A DNA stretch of 64,000 bases from Paenibacillus dokdonensis (GCF_004916975.1 NZ_STGQ01000001.1:3885779-3949778), one strand, 5' to 3'. Positions 16,679 through 25,701 are shown, numbered from the stretch's first letter. The notes: generated by a model not told the origin, from the letters alone. Numbers and translations: made by a program.

Positions 16679-18226
16679 TTACCGCAGACTGGCTCTCCAT
16701 TCCCCCACTGTCCACACATCTGATATCCAATCCTTATAAAAGGCCGGTTCATGGGAAACAAGCAGGATTGTTCCCTTGAATTCCTCAAGTCCTTTTTTCA
16801 GTGCTTCCTTTGCCCTGATATCCAGATGGTTCGTCGGTTCATCGAGGACCAGCAAGTGACTAGGTGTAAGCATCAGCTCCGACAGCCGCACCTTAGCTTG
16901 CTCACCACCGCTGAGTGCGCGGATCGGCTTGCGGATATGCTCTGCTGTAAGGCCGGACATGGCAAGCACCTTGCGGATGTCCTTTTGCGTCAGGTCAGGC
17001 CGCAGCGTCCATACCCTCTCGATCGGCGTTTCTCCTGATGCGATATCCTCCTGACGATAATAAGCCGCTTTTACCTGCTCCTGCGCAATTAATTCTCCAC
17101 CCAACGGTTGGATGTGGCCAAGCAAAGTGTTTATAAGTGTAGACTTGCCCGCACCGTTTTCACCAACAATCGCAATTTTATCGCCCCTGCGCACCTTCAG
17201 CGACACAGGCTTGAACAGAGGACTGTCGTAGCCAACTTTCAATTGCTTTGTCTCAAAGACCGCCGCTCCTGCTGTAACGCCCGGGGTAGCAAATGTGAAT
17301 CGTGGGGCAGGGCCATCTGTCGGCTTCTCGACTCGGACAATTCTACTGAGCATCTTCTCGCGACTTTTGGCCTGCTTGGCTTTACGGATCCGATTCTTAT
17401 CGATAAAAGCTTCCAGCTTTTCGATCTCCTTGCTCTGCTTTTCAAAAGCCGTATGCTGCTGGACCTGGCCAAGCGCCAGCTCTTTCTTGAAATGCTGGTA
17501 ATTGCCGGAATAGCGTCTGATGTTTTGATGGGCCAAATGAAAAATAACCGTCGTAATTTCATTCAGAAAATGCTCATCATGAGAAACAACGATGTAAGCC
17601 TGCCTGTAGCGTTTGAGATAACCGGTAAGCCATTCGATATGAATGGTATCCAGGTAGTTCGTAGGCTCATCGAGCAGTAGCACCTGTGGTTCTTCGAGCA
17701 GCAGCTTTGCCAGCAAAAGCTTCGTCTTTTGCCCTCCGCTAAGCAGACTGACATCCTTGTCGAGTCCCATATCCATGATGCCGAGACCTGACGCGATATC
17801 TTCAATTTTGGATGAAACCTGATAGAACTCATGATGCTCCAAAGCTGCCTGAAGCTCCCCGTAATTCCGTAATAGAGCATCCAGCTGATCGCCCGCATCC
17901 GCAAAGCGCTCCGCGATGCTATTCATTTCCTTCTCTATATCATACAAATACTGAAACGCTCGCTCCAGATATTGTCTGATTGTGATTCCCGGCTGCAGGC
18001 CGATATGCTGCTCCAGAAACCCGATCTGCACCTGTGATGCCCATTCAATTTTGCCCGCATCCGGCAATAAATTGCCGGTAAGCAGACGGAACAAAGTGGA
18101 TTTACCCGCGCCATTGACGCCGACCAAACCGGCATGCTCACCTGGAAGCAAGCGGAAATTCATATGTGCAAACGTCATCTGATCACCATACATATGCGTC
18201 AGATCGGTAACATTCAAAATACTCAT
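16679..18226 (-). CDS. ABC-F family ribosome-associated ATPase (YfmM-like)
   Basis: A 515-residue protein with two ABC ATPase domains and no membrane segments, as in ABC-F translation factors. Walker A motifs are GVNGAGKS (about residues 36-43) and GENGAGKS (about 350). Signature motifs are LLSGGQKTK and ALSGGEQAK, and each domain has a LLLDEPTN or LVLDEPTN Walker B. The inter-domain linker is long, charged and helical (KQSKEIEKLEAFIDKNRIRKAKQAKSREKML region), the part that reaches into the ribosome in this family. The start at 18226 follows AGGAGAG. It most resembles the YfmM/EF0800 group as I recall it. The leader upstream looks like an attenuator of the kind that controls antibiotic-resistance ABC-F genes. 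Confidence 0.9.
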   Translation of the reverse strand: MSILNVTDLTHMYGDQMTFAHMNFRLLPGEHAGLVGVNGAGKSTLFRLLTGNLLPDAGKIEWASQVQIGFLEQHIGLQPGITIRQYLERAFQYLYDIEKEMNSIAERFADAGDQLDALLRNYGELQAALEHHEFYQVSSKIEDIASGLGIMDMGLDKDVSLLSGGQKTKLLLAKLLLEEPQVLLLDEPTNYLDTIHIEWLTGYLKRYRQAYIVVSHDEHFLNEITTVIFHLAHQNIRRYSGNYQHFKKELALGQVQQHTAFEKQSKEIEKLEAFIDKNRIRKAKQAKSREKMLSRIVRVEKPTDGPAPRFTFATPGVTAGAAVFETKQLKVGYDSPLFKPVSLKVRRGDKIAIVGENGAGKSTLINTLLGHIQPLGGELIAQEQVKAAYYRQEDIASGETPIERVWTLRPDLTQKDIRKVLAMSGLTAEHIRKPIRALSGGEQAKVRLSELMLTPSHLLVLDEPTNHLDIRAKEALKKGLEEFKGTILLVSHEPAFYKDWISDVWTVGEWRASLR

Positions 18227-18335
18227 GATTTTTCTCTCCTTTTGGTTTTCAACTTGATTAGAAGCGAAAGCCATCCGGAGAAACAGTAGTATGAAATTTA
18301 AAATACATGCTTGCTTCTCTTATCTTTGCGGTCAT

Positions 18336-18370
18336 AAAAAAAAGAGTAAGGCGAATACACCTCACTCCTT
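18336..18370 (-). terminator. Attenuator hairpin in the ABC-F leader
   Basis: GAGTGAGG (18360-18367) pairs with CCTTACTC (18344-18351), followed by eight T residues on the minus strand. It sits about 110 nt before the ABC-F start and well after the promoter, so it would stop transcription before the gene unless prevented. A second copy of CTTACTC just upstream (18383-18389) can pair with the same GAGTGAG and act as antiterminator. Confidence 0.75.
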
Positions 18371-18455
18371 TAAGCTATAGCAGAGTAAGAAAGGATTCGG
18401 ATCATATCAACTGTTCTCGAGATGGCTTGTTAAAAAAGGGCAGACTTCTCCCATT

Positions 18456-18497
18456 TTAGGCCAATTCTCTTCTTAGAACAGTAGATAATATTTCCAT
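18456..18497 (-). CDS. 13-residue leader peptide before the ABC-F gene
   Basis: ATG at 18497 follows GGTGGAAAGG and encodes MEILSTVLRRELA, then TAA. Its codons at 18475-18482 (ACTGTTCT on the plus complement) can pair with 18410-18417 downstream, so a ribosome stalled on it would change leader folding. This is the usual arrangement of drug-sensing leader peptides. Confidence 0.55.
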   Translation of the reverse strand: MEILSTVLRRELA

Positions 18498-18545
18498 TTC
18501 CTTTCCACCTCATGTCGTCATATTTTAAAGACAGTTACGCCAAAA

Positions 18546-18575
18546 ATTATATAGGAGTTCTTTCTGTTTTGTCAA
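18546..18575 (-). promoter_or_regulatory. Promoter of the ABC-F leader
   Basis: On the minus strand TTGACA (18570-18575), an 18-nt spacer and TATAAT (18546-18551): both boxes match the sigma-A consensus. The -35 box lies inside the last codons of the upstream gene. The transcript would begin near 18539, giving a leader of about 310 nt. Confidence 0.8.
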
Positions 18576-18942
18576 CCTCTTCCACCTTTTCGAGCTGACT
18601 GATACGGTAATAGCCGGATGGAGTCCAGCTTTGGGTTGATAAAGAAAATTGATCAAAGCTGCAATACGCGGACATTCCACCCGAAATAACAGTCCGAATC
18701 ATTCCTGTTCCGTATTCCGGATGCTGCTTATGTCTGACTCTGATACCTGGACTCCATTCAGGCAGATTGAGCGAGGCAGAAACCGGCATCTGTTCCATCT
18801 CCCTGATCCCTTCAGCGGCCCGCTGAAGCTGCTCTGCGAGCTGCGGGAACCCGGAGTTTGAATCCAATCCGTCTGCATGCTTGCCTCTTCGCTTTGAGAA
18901 CCTTAATGTCTTTTGCGGAGCGTCGTTATGCTTCTCTATCAC
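18547..18942 (-). CDS. Hypothetical protein with an SH3/tudor-like segment
   Basis: A 131-residue protein I do not recognise. The N-terminal third is basic and looks disordered, the middle has a short helical region, and residues 64-85 (WSPGIRVRHKQHPEYGTGMI) resemble the small beta-barrel found at the C-terminus of UvrD/PcrA and in CarD-like proteins, which contact RNA polymerase or nucleic acid. It lies 37 nt downstream of yhaM on the same strand and may be its operon partner. Its last codons contain the -35 box of the ABC-F leader promoter. A nucleic-acid role is only suggested by the segment and by the YhaM neighbour. Confidence 0.6.
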   Translation of the reverse strand: MIEKHNDAPQKTLRFSKRRGKHADGLDSNSGFPQLAEQLQRAAEGIREMEQMPVSASLNLPEWSPGIRVRHKQHPEYGTGMIRTVISGGMSAYCSFDQFSLSTQSWTPSGYYRISQLEKVEEVDKTERTPI

Positions 18943-18978
18943 TGATATATTCGCTCCTATGCTGTTATTACGCTCTTT

Positions 18979-19938
18979 CTATTCCCCTTTAGCCCGGTAG
19001 AATGCCTTATTCTCCAGAGCTCGGACCGGCGAGGTCCAATCATCGGTAGTAGGCATCGTGGAGATCGCATCCTCCGCAGCTTGCAGCTTGGCGTCCATTT
19101 GATCGATCAAATGCAGTGCCAGCGCTTCGGGTATTTGCGGCTGCACCGTACTACCCCATTCAGGCAAATTATGATGAGCTAAAATCATATGCTGAAGCAG
19201 AACGATTTTTTCGGAATTTACATCCATGCCATGGATAACTGCTGCTTCTGTAACCCAGCCTGCCGCAAGCGGAATATGTCCGATCAGCTTCCCGGTAAAG
19301 CTATACTCACTGACGATACCGAGCTCTGCCGTCAATTCTTCCGTCTTGGCAATATCATGCAAAATAATGCCAGCGACCAAAAGGTCCCTGTTCAGGAATG
19401 GACGCTGTCTGCATATGAATTCTGCCAGCTCCAGCATCCGCACCATATGGTAAGCCAAACCTGCATAAAATGCGTGATGCATGCCTTTAGCCGCAGGATA
19501 ATGCATCAGTTTGTCACCAATCTTGCCGAAGCAGTGGTCAATAATGACCTGCATCTCCACATCCTGAATACTGGAGGCAGCTGTTTTGATTGTATATACG
19601 AGATCATTTGGCGGAACAGGAGCCGCACGCACAAAATCGGTAATATTATAACCTTCATCCTCCGTTACCGGACGGATTTTATTGACCTTAAATTGCAGGC
19701 GCTCACGGTACAACTGAACCACACCCCGCACCTTAACCAGCATAGGCGCAAAAAATGTTTCCTTGTCCGTTGAAGATGCATCCCAGTACTTGGCCGAGAT
19801 TTCCCCGCTGGTATCTGAAAGAATAATATCGAAATAATCCTTCGGGGGTGTAGAATTAGTCTGCTTCACGTTTACAGATTTTAATAGATAATACCCCGTA
19901 ACTTCCTGTCCTTCTGTGAATGATTGTATGAGTGTCAT
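18979..19938 (-). CDS. yhaM: 3'-5' exoribonuclease YhaM
   Basis: A 319-residue enzyme matching YhaM of Bacillus subtilis, a metal-dependent 3'-5' exonuclease for short RNA and single-stranded DNA. Residues 1-100 are an OB-fold (ITDFVRAAPVPPND follows it) and the rest is an HD hydrolase domain: HYPAAKGMHHAFYAGLAYHMVRML, then GIILHDIAKTEEL with the metal-binding His-Asp, and AHHN later. The ATG at 19938 has GGGGAGG upstream; a longer frame from 19956 lacks a ribosome site. The hypothetical gene at 18547-18942 follows closely. Confidence 0.93.
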   Translation of the reverse strand: MTLIQSFTEGQEVTGYYLLKSVNVKQTNSTPPKDYFDIILSDTSGEISAKYWDASSTDKETFFAPMLVKVRGVVQLYRERLQFKVNKIRPVTEDEGYNITDFVRAAPVPPNDLVYTIKTAASSIQDVEMQVIIDHCFGKIGDKLMHYPAAKGMHHAFYAGLAYHMVRMLELAEFICRQRPFLNRDLLVAGIILHDIAKTEELTAELGIVSEYSFTGKLIGHIPLAAGWVTEAAVIHGMDVNSEKIVLLQHMILAHHNLPEWGSTVQPQIPEALALHLIDQMDAKLQAAEDAISTMPTTDDWTSPVRALENKAFYRAKGE

Positions 19939-19971
19939 GTCATTCCTCCTCCCCAAGTCTCTTTTTCAGTA

Positions 19972-21270
19972 CTACAATAAAGCATGCAGCACAAAGTTGG
20001 CAACAAACAAGGCGGCTATGCCATAAAGCACGGGAGAAACATCTCTACCTTTTCCCCGGGCAAGCTTTACAACCGGATAAGCAATAAATCCGAAAGCCAT
20101 GCCATCCACAATACTGTATGTGAAAGGAATCATGACCATGATCAGAAATGCCGGAAAAGCTTCTGTGAGATCGCCAAAATCCATTTCCTTGACGTTCTGA
20201 ACCATCAGTCCGCCGATCACAATCAGTATCGGAGCAATGGCGCTGTCTGGAATATAAGCGAGCAGCGGGATGAAAAAAAATGTCGCTCCGAATAAAACAG
20301 CTGATACGAGTGAAGTCAGACCGGTTCGTCCGCCAGCCGCAATACCTGCCGTTGTCTCCGCCGCTGCCACGACTGGACTACTGCCGAAAATGCCAGCAAA
20401 AATATTCGTCAGCGATAATGCCCGCAGGCTTCCCTTGAAATTTTCGGGACGTTCAATCATCCGAGTCTGCGCGGCGATCAAGCCGATGTTCTCGAACACA
20501 ACGATCAGCAGCAGCAGAAATACCGCGATCCAGAACACCAAACTGCCGATACCCGACCACGACAAATGTCCGAATATTGCACCATACTGTTTGAAGATAT
20601 GACCGGACTCCATCTGCTGTGCCGGCTTGACGGCTCCGAGAAGGTAAGCCAGACCCGTACCCGCGAGGATACTGATCAGAAGTCCCCCCTGAATACCGCG
20701 AATAAATAGAACCAATGCAAGCAGCAGGGTAATGCAGGCTACGATCACCGAAGGATCACTAAAATGGCCAATCGTCACAAACGTTGTCTGATGCGCAATC
20801 ACGATTTCGCTCTTTTGCAGGCCGATAAAGGTCAGAAACAAACCGATCCCGACAGTGATCCCATGCTGGAGGTTCTGCGGTATTGCTTCGCTGATAATCC
20901 GGTACAACGAGGTAAATGTCACTATAGTGAACAGAACACCCGTCACGGCCACGACCATCAGGGCTTCCTCCCAGCCCAGATTCATGGAATGAACCAACGT
21001 ATAGGTGAAGAATGCGTTAATCCCCATACCCGGTACAACCACAATCGGCGATTTACCGCCAAATGCCATGAGCAAACAGCCTGCGATCGAGGTCAAAATA
21101 GTGCCGATCATTGCTGCTTTCAGCGGCATTCCCGCATCATGCAGGATATTTGCGTTTACCATAACAATGTATACGACTGAAAAATAGGATACCGCCCCGG
21201 CAATGAGCTCTTTCTTCCAGTTGTCTCCCGGTCTTAAACCGAGACTTTTCTGCCAAAATCCAGATTTCAA
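19972..21270 (-). CDS. NCS2 family purine permease (PbuG/PbuO-like)
   Basis: An integral membrane protein of about 432 residues with 12-14 hydrophobic segments. It belongs to the AzgA-type branch of nucleobase-cation symporters, which import guanine, hypoxanthine or adenine. Typical features are IVMVNANIL in the first membrane region, GMGINAFFTYTLV and SPVVAAAETTAGIAAGGRTGLTSLV, the last being the substrate-site region of the branch. A TTG start at 21270 is preferred because AGGAGG lies 6 nt upstream; the longer frame to 21312 has no such site. I found no purine riboswitch upstream. The exact base transported is uncertain. Confidence 0.85.
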   Translation of the reverse strand: MKSGFWQKSLGLRPGDNWKKELIAGAVSYFSVVYIVMVNANILHDAGMPLKAAMIGTILTSIAGCLLMAFGGKSPIVVVPGMGINAFFTYTLVHSMNLGWEEALMVVAVTGVLFTIVTFTSLYRIISEAIPQNLQHGITVGIGLFLTFIGLQKSEIVIAHQTTFVTIGHFSDPSVIVACITLLLALVLFIRGIQGGLLISILAGTGLAYLLGAVKPAQQMESGHIFKQYGAIFGHLSWSGIGSLVFWIAVFLLLLIVVFENIGLIAAQTRMIERPENFKGSLRALSLTNIFAGIFGSSPVVAAAETTAGIAAGGRTGLTSLVSAVLFGATFFFIPLLAYIPDSAIAPILIVIGGLMVQNVKEMDFGDLTEAFPAFLIMVMIPFTYSIVDGMAFGFIAYPVVKLARGKGRDVSPVLYGIAALFVANFVLHALL

Positions 21271-21341
21271 ACAGATCCTCCTCTTTCCTTTTACCACCAA
21301 GCATTCTAACAAAACGCTTATATCTTACCCCAAGTCGAAAC

Positions 21342-21381
21342 AAAAAGGCGTGACCGCCGTTATATACGGCCATTCACGCCA
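21342..21381 (-). terminator. Terminator of tcdA
   Basis: GGCGTGA and TCACGCC, with an inner GGCCGT/ACGGC pairing, form a long stem (21347-21380), followed by TTTTTG on the minus strand. Confidence 0.85.
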
Positions 21382-21420
21382 TATGATTGTACCACATTTT
21401 AACATGGGATCATGCTCTCT

Positions 21421-22176
21421 TTATACTTCAATCCCAGCTTTCTTCAGCAAATCCTTGACGGCTACGCTAACCATGATCAGTCCTGCCACCGGAGGAACGT
21501 AAGCATTGCTGGCAGGAGGCTGCTTGGCCTTGCGGATGGCTGGAGCGTTTTCGGGTACGATTTTTTCCGTAACATCCACACGCGGCTTCATTGGCTCTTC
21601 AGTCGAGAATACGACTTTAACACCTTTTTTGATGCCATCCTTGCGAAGCTTGGTGCGGATTACCCGTGCAATCGGGTCGACCGTCGTTTTGGAAATATCA
21701 GCTACCTGGAATCGGCTTGGATCCATCTTATTGGCAGCGCCCATACTGGAAATCAGAGGGATTTTGCGTTTCAGGCATTCTTTAATCAGATGGATTTTGT
21801 AAGAAACCGTATCGGATGCATCCAGTACATAATCCAGATCAAATTTAAAGAGCTCTTCGCAGGTTTCTTCGGTATAAAACATATTCAATGCGATTGCCTC
21901 GCACTCGGGGTTGATCAGCTTAACCCGCTCTACCATCAGATCGGCTTTTTTTTGGCCAACGGTTGTGGTAAGAGCATGGATTTGACGGTTGATGTTGGTA
22001 ATATCCACTACATCCTTGTCAATCAGAATCAGCTTTCCAACGCCCGTGCGGGCAAGGGCCTCCACCGCAATGGAGCCCACACCGCCGATACCGAGCACAG
22101 CCACTGTGCTATTTTTCATAGCTTCCAGACCTTCCGGCCCTATAGCTAGTTCTGTACGGGAAAATTGGTTGAGCAT
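21421..22176 (-). CDS. tcdA: tRNA threonylcarbamoyladenosine dehydratase
   Basis: A 251-residue E1-like enzyme that uses ATP to cyclise t6A at position 37 of tRNAs reading ANN codons. The nucleotide-binding loop VLGIGGVGSIAVEALARTGVG (about residues 30-50) is that of ThiF/MoeB/TcdA proteins, followed by DKDVVDITNINRQ, the usual ATP-contact segment. The C-terminus has PPVAGLIMVSVAVKDLL. It lies 24 nt after aspS on the same strand, as yrvM does in Bacillus subtilis, and is probably part of the hisS-aspS transcript. Confidence 0.92.
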   Translation of the reverse strand: MLNQFSRTELAIGPEGLEAMKNSTVAVLGIGGVGSIAVEALARTGVGKLILIDKDVVDITNINRQIHALTTTVGQKKADLMVERVKLINPECEAIALNMFYTEETCEELFKFDLDYVLDASDTVSYKIHLIKECLKRKIPLISSMGAANKMDPSRFQVADISKTTVDPIARVIRTKLRKDGIKKGVKVVFSTEEPMKPRVDVTEKIVPENAPAIRKAKQPPASNAYVPPVAGLIMVSVAVKDLLKKAGIEV

Positions 22177-22200
22177 AGTGTATGGAGGCCTCCCTCTATC

Positions 22201-23985
22201 TTAGGCATTAACTTTTTTGTCTTCAGGTTTTTTCGCCAGTTTGATATGAAGCTGATCAAGCTGCGAAGCATCTACCGTAGACGGTGCGTCCATCAGCAGA
22301 TCCGTGGCGCTTGCCGTTTTCGGGAATGCGATGGTCTCGCGCAGGTTGGTGCGTCCTGCCAGAAGCATGATAAGACGGTCAAGTCCAAAGGCAATGCCGC
22401 CATGCGGTGGCGTGCCGTATTCAAACGCATCCAGCAGATAGCCGAATTTCTCACGTGCTACTTCTGGAGACAGACCCAAGGCATTGAACATTTTCTCCTG
22501 AATATCGCGCTTGTAAATACGCATCGAACCGCCGCCTACTTCATAACCATTCAGTACAATGTCATATGCTTGTGCACGTACTTTAAGCGGATCGGTGTCG
22601 AACAACTCCAGATCCTCATCATTTGGACGGGTGAACGGATGATGTTCCGCCACATAGCGCTTCGCATCCTCATCATAGCTGAGCAGCGGGAAGTCGGTAA
22701 CCCAAGCGAATTTATATACTTTGTCGTCGATCAGACCGAGCTGACGTCCGATTTTCAGGCGAAGTGCGCCTAGTACATCGGCAACAACCTTTTTATTGTC
22801 AGCAGAGAACAGGAGCAAGTCGCCGTCTTCAGCGCCTGTGCGTTCTCTTACAGCTTCGATTTCCTGTTCGGTAAAGAACTTCACGATTGGCCCCTTGAAT
22901 TCTCCGTCCTTCACTTGAATCCAAGCCAGGCCTTTCGCGCCGTATCGGGCAGCATATGGTCCAAGATCATCAATGTCCTTACGGCTCCAGGTGCCGCAGC
23001 CTTTTGCATTCAAACACTTCACTTCTCCGCCCTTTTCAATCACGGAAGCGAATACTTTGACGCCGCTGCTGGCTACGATATCGTTCATTTCAACCAGCTC
23101 AAGACCAAAACGCAGATCAGGCTTGTCAGAGCCGTATTTACCCATTGCTTCGTCATATGTGATGCGCTGGAACGGCAATGCCAGCTCCACGCCGATCGTT
23201 TCCTTGAACAATTTCACCATCAGCTGCTCCATCATATTCAGGAGCGTGTCACGATCGAGGAATGAGGTCTCGATGTCGACTTGGGTAAATTCAGGCTGAC
23301 GGTCAGCACGAAGGTCTTCGTCTCGGAAGCAGCGGGCTATTTGGTAATAACGTTCCAGACCACTGACCATCAGCAGCTGCTTGTAAATTTGCGGCGACTG
23401 CGGCAGCGCGAAAAATTCGCCCGAATGCACACGGCTAGGCACCAGGTAATCACGGGCACCTTCCGGTGAGCTCTTGGTCAGAATTGGAGTTTCAACATCG
23501 ATAAATCCATTTTCGTCCAGGAAATCACGGAATATTTTGGATGCTTTTGAGCGCAGCATCAGCGTTTTTTGCATTTCCGGACGGCGGAGGTCCAGGTATC
23601 TGTATTTCAAACGCAGTGACTCATCAACTTCCACACCGTCTTCAACGAAAAACGGAGGTGTTTTAGCCGCGTTCAATACTTCAATTTCGGTAATGTGAAC
23701 TTCGATTTCACCTGTCGCAAGGTTAGAGTTGATCGTTTCCTGATCACGTTGAACGACTTTACCGGAAACCGCCAGCACATATTCACTACGCACTTTGTCA
23801 GCTACAGCCAACGCATCCCCAGAGTAAGCGGGATTGAATACGACTTGCACGATACCACTGCGGTCACGCAGATCGATAAACAGCACGCCTCCAAGATCGC
23901 GGCGGGTTTGTACCCAGCCGTTCAATGTAACGGTTTCTCCAATATGGCCTGTTGTCAGACTTCCGCATTGATGAGTCCTAAGCAT
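22201..23985 (-). CDS. aspS: Aspartyl-tRNA synthetase
   Basis: A 594-residue class II synthetase charging tRNA-Asp (and perhaps tRNA-Asn). The N-terminal anticodon-binding OB-fold starts TLNGWVQTRRDLGGVLFIDLRDRSG; the class II core shows FIDVETPILTKSSPEGARDYLVPSR and ARCFRDEDLRADRQPEFTQVDIE (motif 2), and GIAFGLDRLIMLLAG (motif 3). A bacterial GAD insertion lies between. The ATG at 23985 is set by AAGGGG at suitable spacing; an ATG at 23994 is too close to that site. It follows hisS by 21 nt and shares the T-box leader upstream of hisS. Confidence 0.97.
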   Translation of the reverse strand: MLRTHQCGSLTTGHIGETVTLNGWVQTRRDLGGVLFIDLRDRSGIVQVVFNPAYSGDALAVADKVRSEYVLAVSGKVVQRDQETINSNLATGEIEVHITEIEVLNAAKTPPFFVEDGVEVDESLRLKYRYLDLRRPEMQKTLMLRSKASKIFRDFLDENGFIDVETPILTKSSPEGARDYLVPSRVHSGEFFALPQSPQIYKQLLMVSGLERYYQIARCFRDEDLRADRQPEFTQVDIETSFLDRDTLLNMMEQLMVKLFKETIGVELALPFQRITYDEAMGKYGSDKPDLRFGLELVEMNDIVASSGVKVFASVIEKGGEVKCLNAKGCGTWSRKDIDDLGPYAARYGAKGLAWIQVKDGEFKGPIVKFFTEQEIEAVRERTGAEDGDLLLFSADNKKVVADVLGALRLKIGRQLGLIDDKVYKFAWVTDFPLLSYDEDAKRYVAEHHPFTRPNDEDLELFDTDPLKVRAQAYDIVLNGYEVGGGSMRIYKRDIQEKMFNALGLSPEVAREKFGYLLDAFEYGTPPHGGIAFGLDRLIMLLAGRTNLRETIAFPKTASATDLLMDAPSTVDASQLDQLHIKLAKKPEDKKVNA

Positions 23986-24006
23986 GTTTCTCATACCCCT
24001 TTTCTA

Positions 24007-25272
24007 TTATTCAGCCTTTTCGGCGAATTCCCTTAATTTCATAAGAAGCTCACTCAGCTTAACTGTCTGCTGCTCGCCTGTAGCCATCGACTTCAGCGCA
24101 ATTTCGCCCTGCTCCAGTTCATCGTCTCCCAAGATCGCTGTCACTTTGGCATGGAAGCGGTCAGCGGACTTCATTTGGGCTTTCATTTTTCTGCCCAGGT
24201 AATCGCGTTCAGCCGACAATCCTTCTTTACGGGCAAGGTGCAGCTGTTTCGTAATTTCACGTTCAGCGGCTTCGCCCAAAGCCACAAAATACACATCCAG
24301 CGGTTTGACCGCATTCAAATTGATTTCCTGTTTATCCAGAATCAAAAGAATACGTTCCAGACCAAGGCCCAGTCCGATCCCCGGCTGCTCCGGTCCGCCA
24401 ATTTCGCTGACCAGACCGTTGTAACGCCCACCGCCGCCGATTGTGTCGATAGCACCGATTCCTTGAGCCTTGTACTCAAAGGCCGTGTGCGTGTAATAAT
24501 CGAGACCTCGCACAAGCCGGTGATTTACGACGAATTCAACTTCCATAGACGTCAAGTACTGCTTCACTTGTTCGAAGTGATTTGTGCATTCCTCATCCAG
24601 GCTGTCCAAAATCGAAGGTGCATTCGTAAACTTGTCCTGATCCACCTTGCAATCCAGCACACGCATCGGGTTGCGGTCCATCCGGGATTGGCAGTCCTTG
24701 CACAGAGTGTCCTTCATCGGGGTGAGAAACTCCAGCAGCTTCTCACGATAAGCCGCCCGGCTCTCAGGATTGCCAACGGAGTTAATTTCCACTTTGACGC
24801 CTTGCAGTCCCAGTTCCTTGCAGAACTGATAACCGAGAGATACCACTTCCGCATCAATGGCTGGATCAACCGCTCCGAAAGCCTCAACACCGAATTGATG
24901 AAACTGACGGTAACGACCCGCTTGCGGACGCTCATAACGGAACATTGGGCCGATGTAGTATAGCTTGCTCACATCCGGCTCCCCATACAGCTTGTTCTCC
25001 ACATAAGAGCGGACAACCCCTGCTGTACCTTCCGGACGAAGCGTCATACTGCGATCGCCTTTATCCTTAAAAGAATACATTTCCTTTTCGACGATATCCG
25101 TCGTCTCTCCAACGCCCCGTTCAAACAACTCCGTTTGCTCAAACAAAGGGGTGCGGATTTCCCGGTAATTGAAACGCCGGCATAAGTCTCTGGCTTTCTG
25201 TTCGACAAACTGCCATTTTTCCACCACACCCGGCAAAAAATCCTGCGTTCCTGTCGGTTTTTGGTAAGCCAT
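24007..25272 (-). CDS. hisS: Histidyl-tRNA synthetase
   Basis: A 421-residue class II synthetase. Motif signs are TLRPEGTAGVVRSYVENKL and PMFRYERPQAGRYRQFHQFGVEAFG (motif 2), the histidine-specific LVRGLDYYTHTAFEY and GGGRYNGLV, and GLGLGLERILL (motif 3). The C-terminal ~95 residues are the anticodon-binding domain. The ATG at 25272 (MAYQKPTGTQDFLPG) has GGGGG upstream; the frame upstream of it is not coding. Transcription is governed by the T-box leader at 25350-25666. Confidence 0.97.
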   Translation of the reverse strand: MAYQKPTGTQDFLPGVVEKWQFVEQKARDLCRRFNYREIRTPLFEQTELFERGVGETTDIVEKEMYSFKDKGDRSMTLRPEGTAGVVRSYVENKLYGEPDVSKLYYIGPMFRYERPQAGRYRQFHQFGVEAFGAVDPAIDAEVVSLGYQFCKELGLQGVKVEINSVGNPESRAAYREKLLEFLTPMKDTLCKDCQSRMDRNPMRVLDCKVDQDKFTNAPSILDSLDEECTNHFEQVKQYLTSMEVEFVVNHRLVRGLDYYTHTAFEYKAQGIGAIDTIGGGGRYNGLVSEIGGPEQPGIGLGLGLERILLILDKQEINLNAVKPLDVYFVALGEAAEREITKQLHLARKEGLSAERDYLGRKMKAQMKSADRFHAKVTAILGDDELEQGEIALKSMATGEQQTVKLSELLMKLREFAEKAE

Positions 25273-25349
25273 GGTTCTACCCCCATTCAAATTGATCTTT
25301 TTCTGTATTTCCAATCCTCACTCATCAAAGCATAGGTTTGTGGATATAA

Positions 25350-25666
25350 CAAAAAATCCCCCGTCCCGCTGCTTTAACAAGCAAACAGGGACGAGAGATT
25401 GTTATTTATCAATCACCCGTGGTGCCACCCACATTCCGGACACCCTAAATTCATGTGCATCCGCTTCATAACGATTAACGCCCGTTCCGCGCAGTGCGTC
25501 TACTCGCAGGGAAATTCCTCAAAAAGGAGCTTCCAAACTTTCGTCGTCTGTTCTCGGGGAAGTCATTCATTCGGTCATCCATAGAATCCTTCCAGCCTAA
25601 GGGATTCCTCTCTGCATGGTGGGGCGCGAACTACTTGGTCCCGTCATTGAATCAAATTTAGATTAT
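25350..25666 (-). ncRNA. T-box leader of hisS-aspS
   Basis: A tRNA-sensing riboswitch of about 300 nt. The antiterminator motif GGGTGGCACCACGGG is at about 25416-25430, and a terminator stem CGTCCC/GGGACG with a T-run lies at 25351-25393. The 5' part has the usual AAGTAGTTCGCG element and a GCAGAGAGG region. In the expected specifier bulge (GAATGACTTC, about 25550-25565) the best codon is GAC, aspartate. No histidine codon is evident at that position. Uncharged tRNA would stabilise the antiterminator and raise expression of both synthetases. Confidence 0.9.
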
Positions 25667-25672
25667 TTTTAG

Positions 25673-25701
25673 ATTGTAATGAACCGCTGCACTAAAGTCA
25701 A
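25673..25701 (-). promoter_or_regulatory. Promoter of the hisS-aspS T-box leader
   Basis: Minus strand TTGACT (25696-25701), 17-nt spacer, TACAAT (25673-25678), about 7 nt before the start of the T-box fold. Confidence 0.75.

Noticed and set aside
21271..21420. Possible purine riboswitch before the NCS2 permease
   Set aside because: The only structure is the tcdA terminator; the conserved purine-aptamer loops are not seen.
21412..22149. 245-codon plus-strand open frame
   Set aside because: Antisense to tcdA along its whole length; shadow of a well-supported gene.
24151..24963. 270-codon plus-strand open frame
   Set aside because: Antisense to hisS, no ribosome site, no family features.
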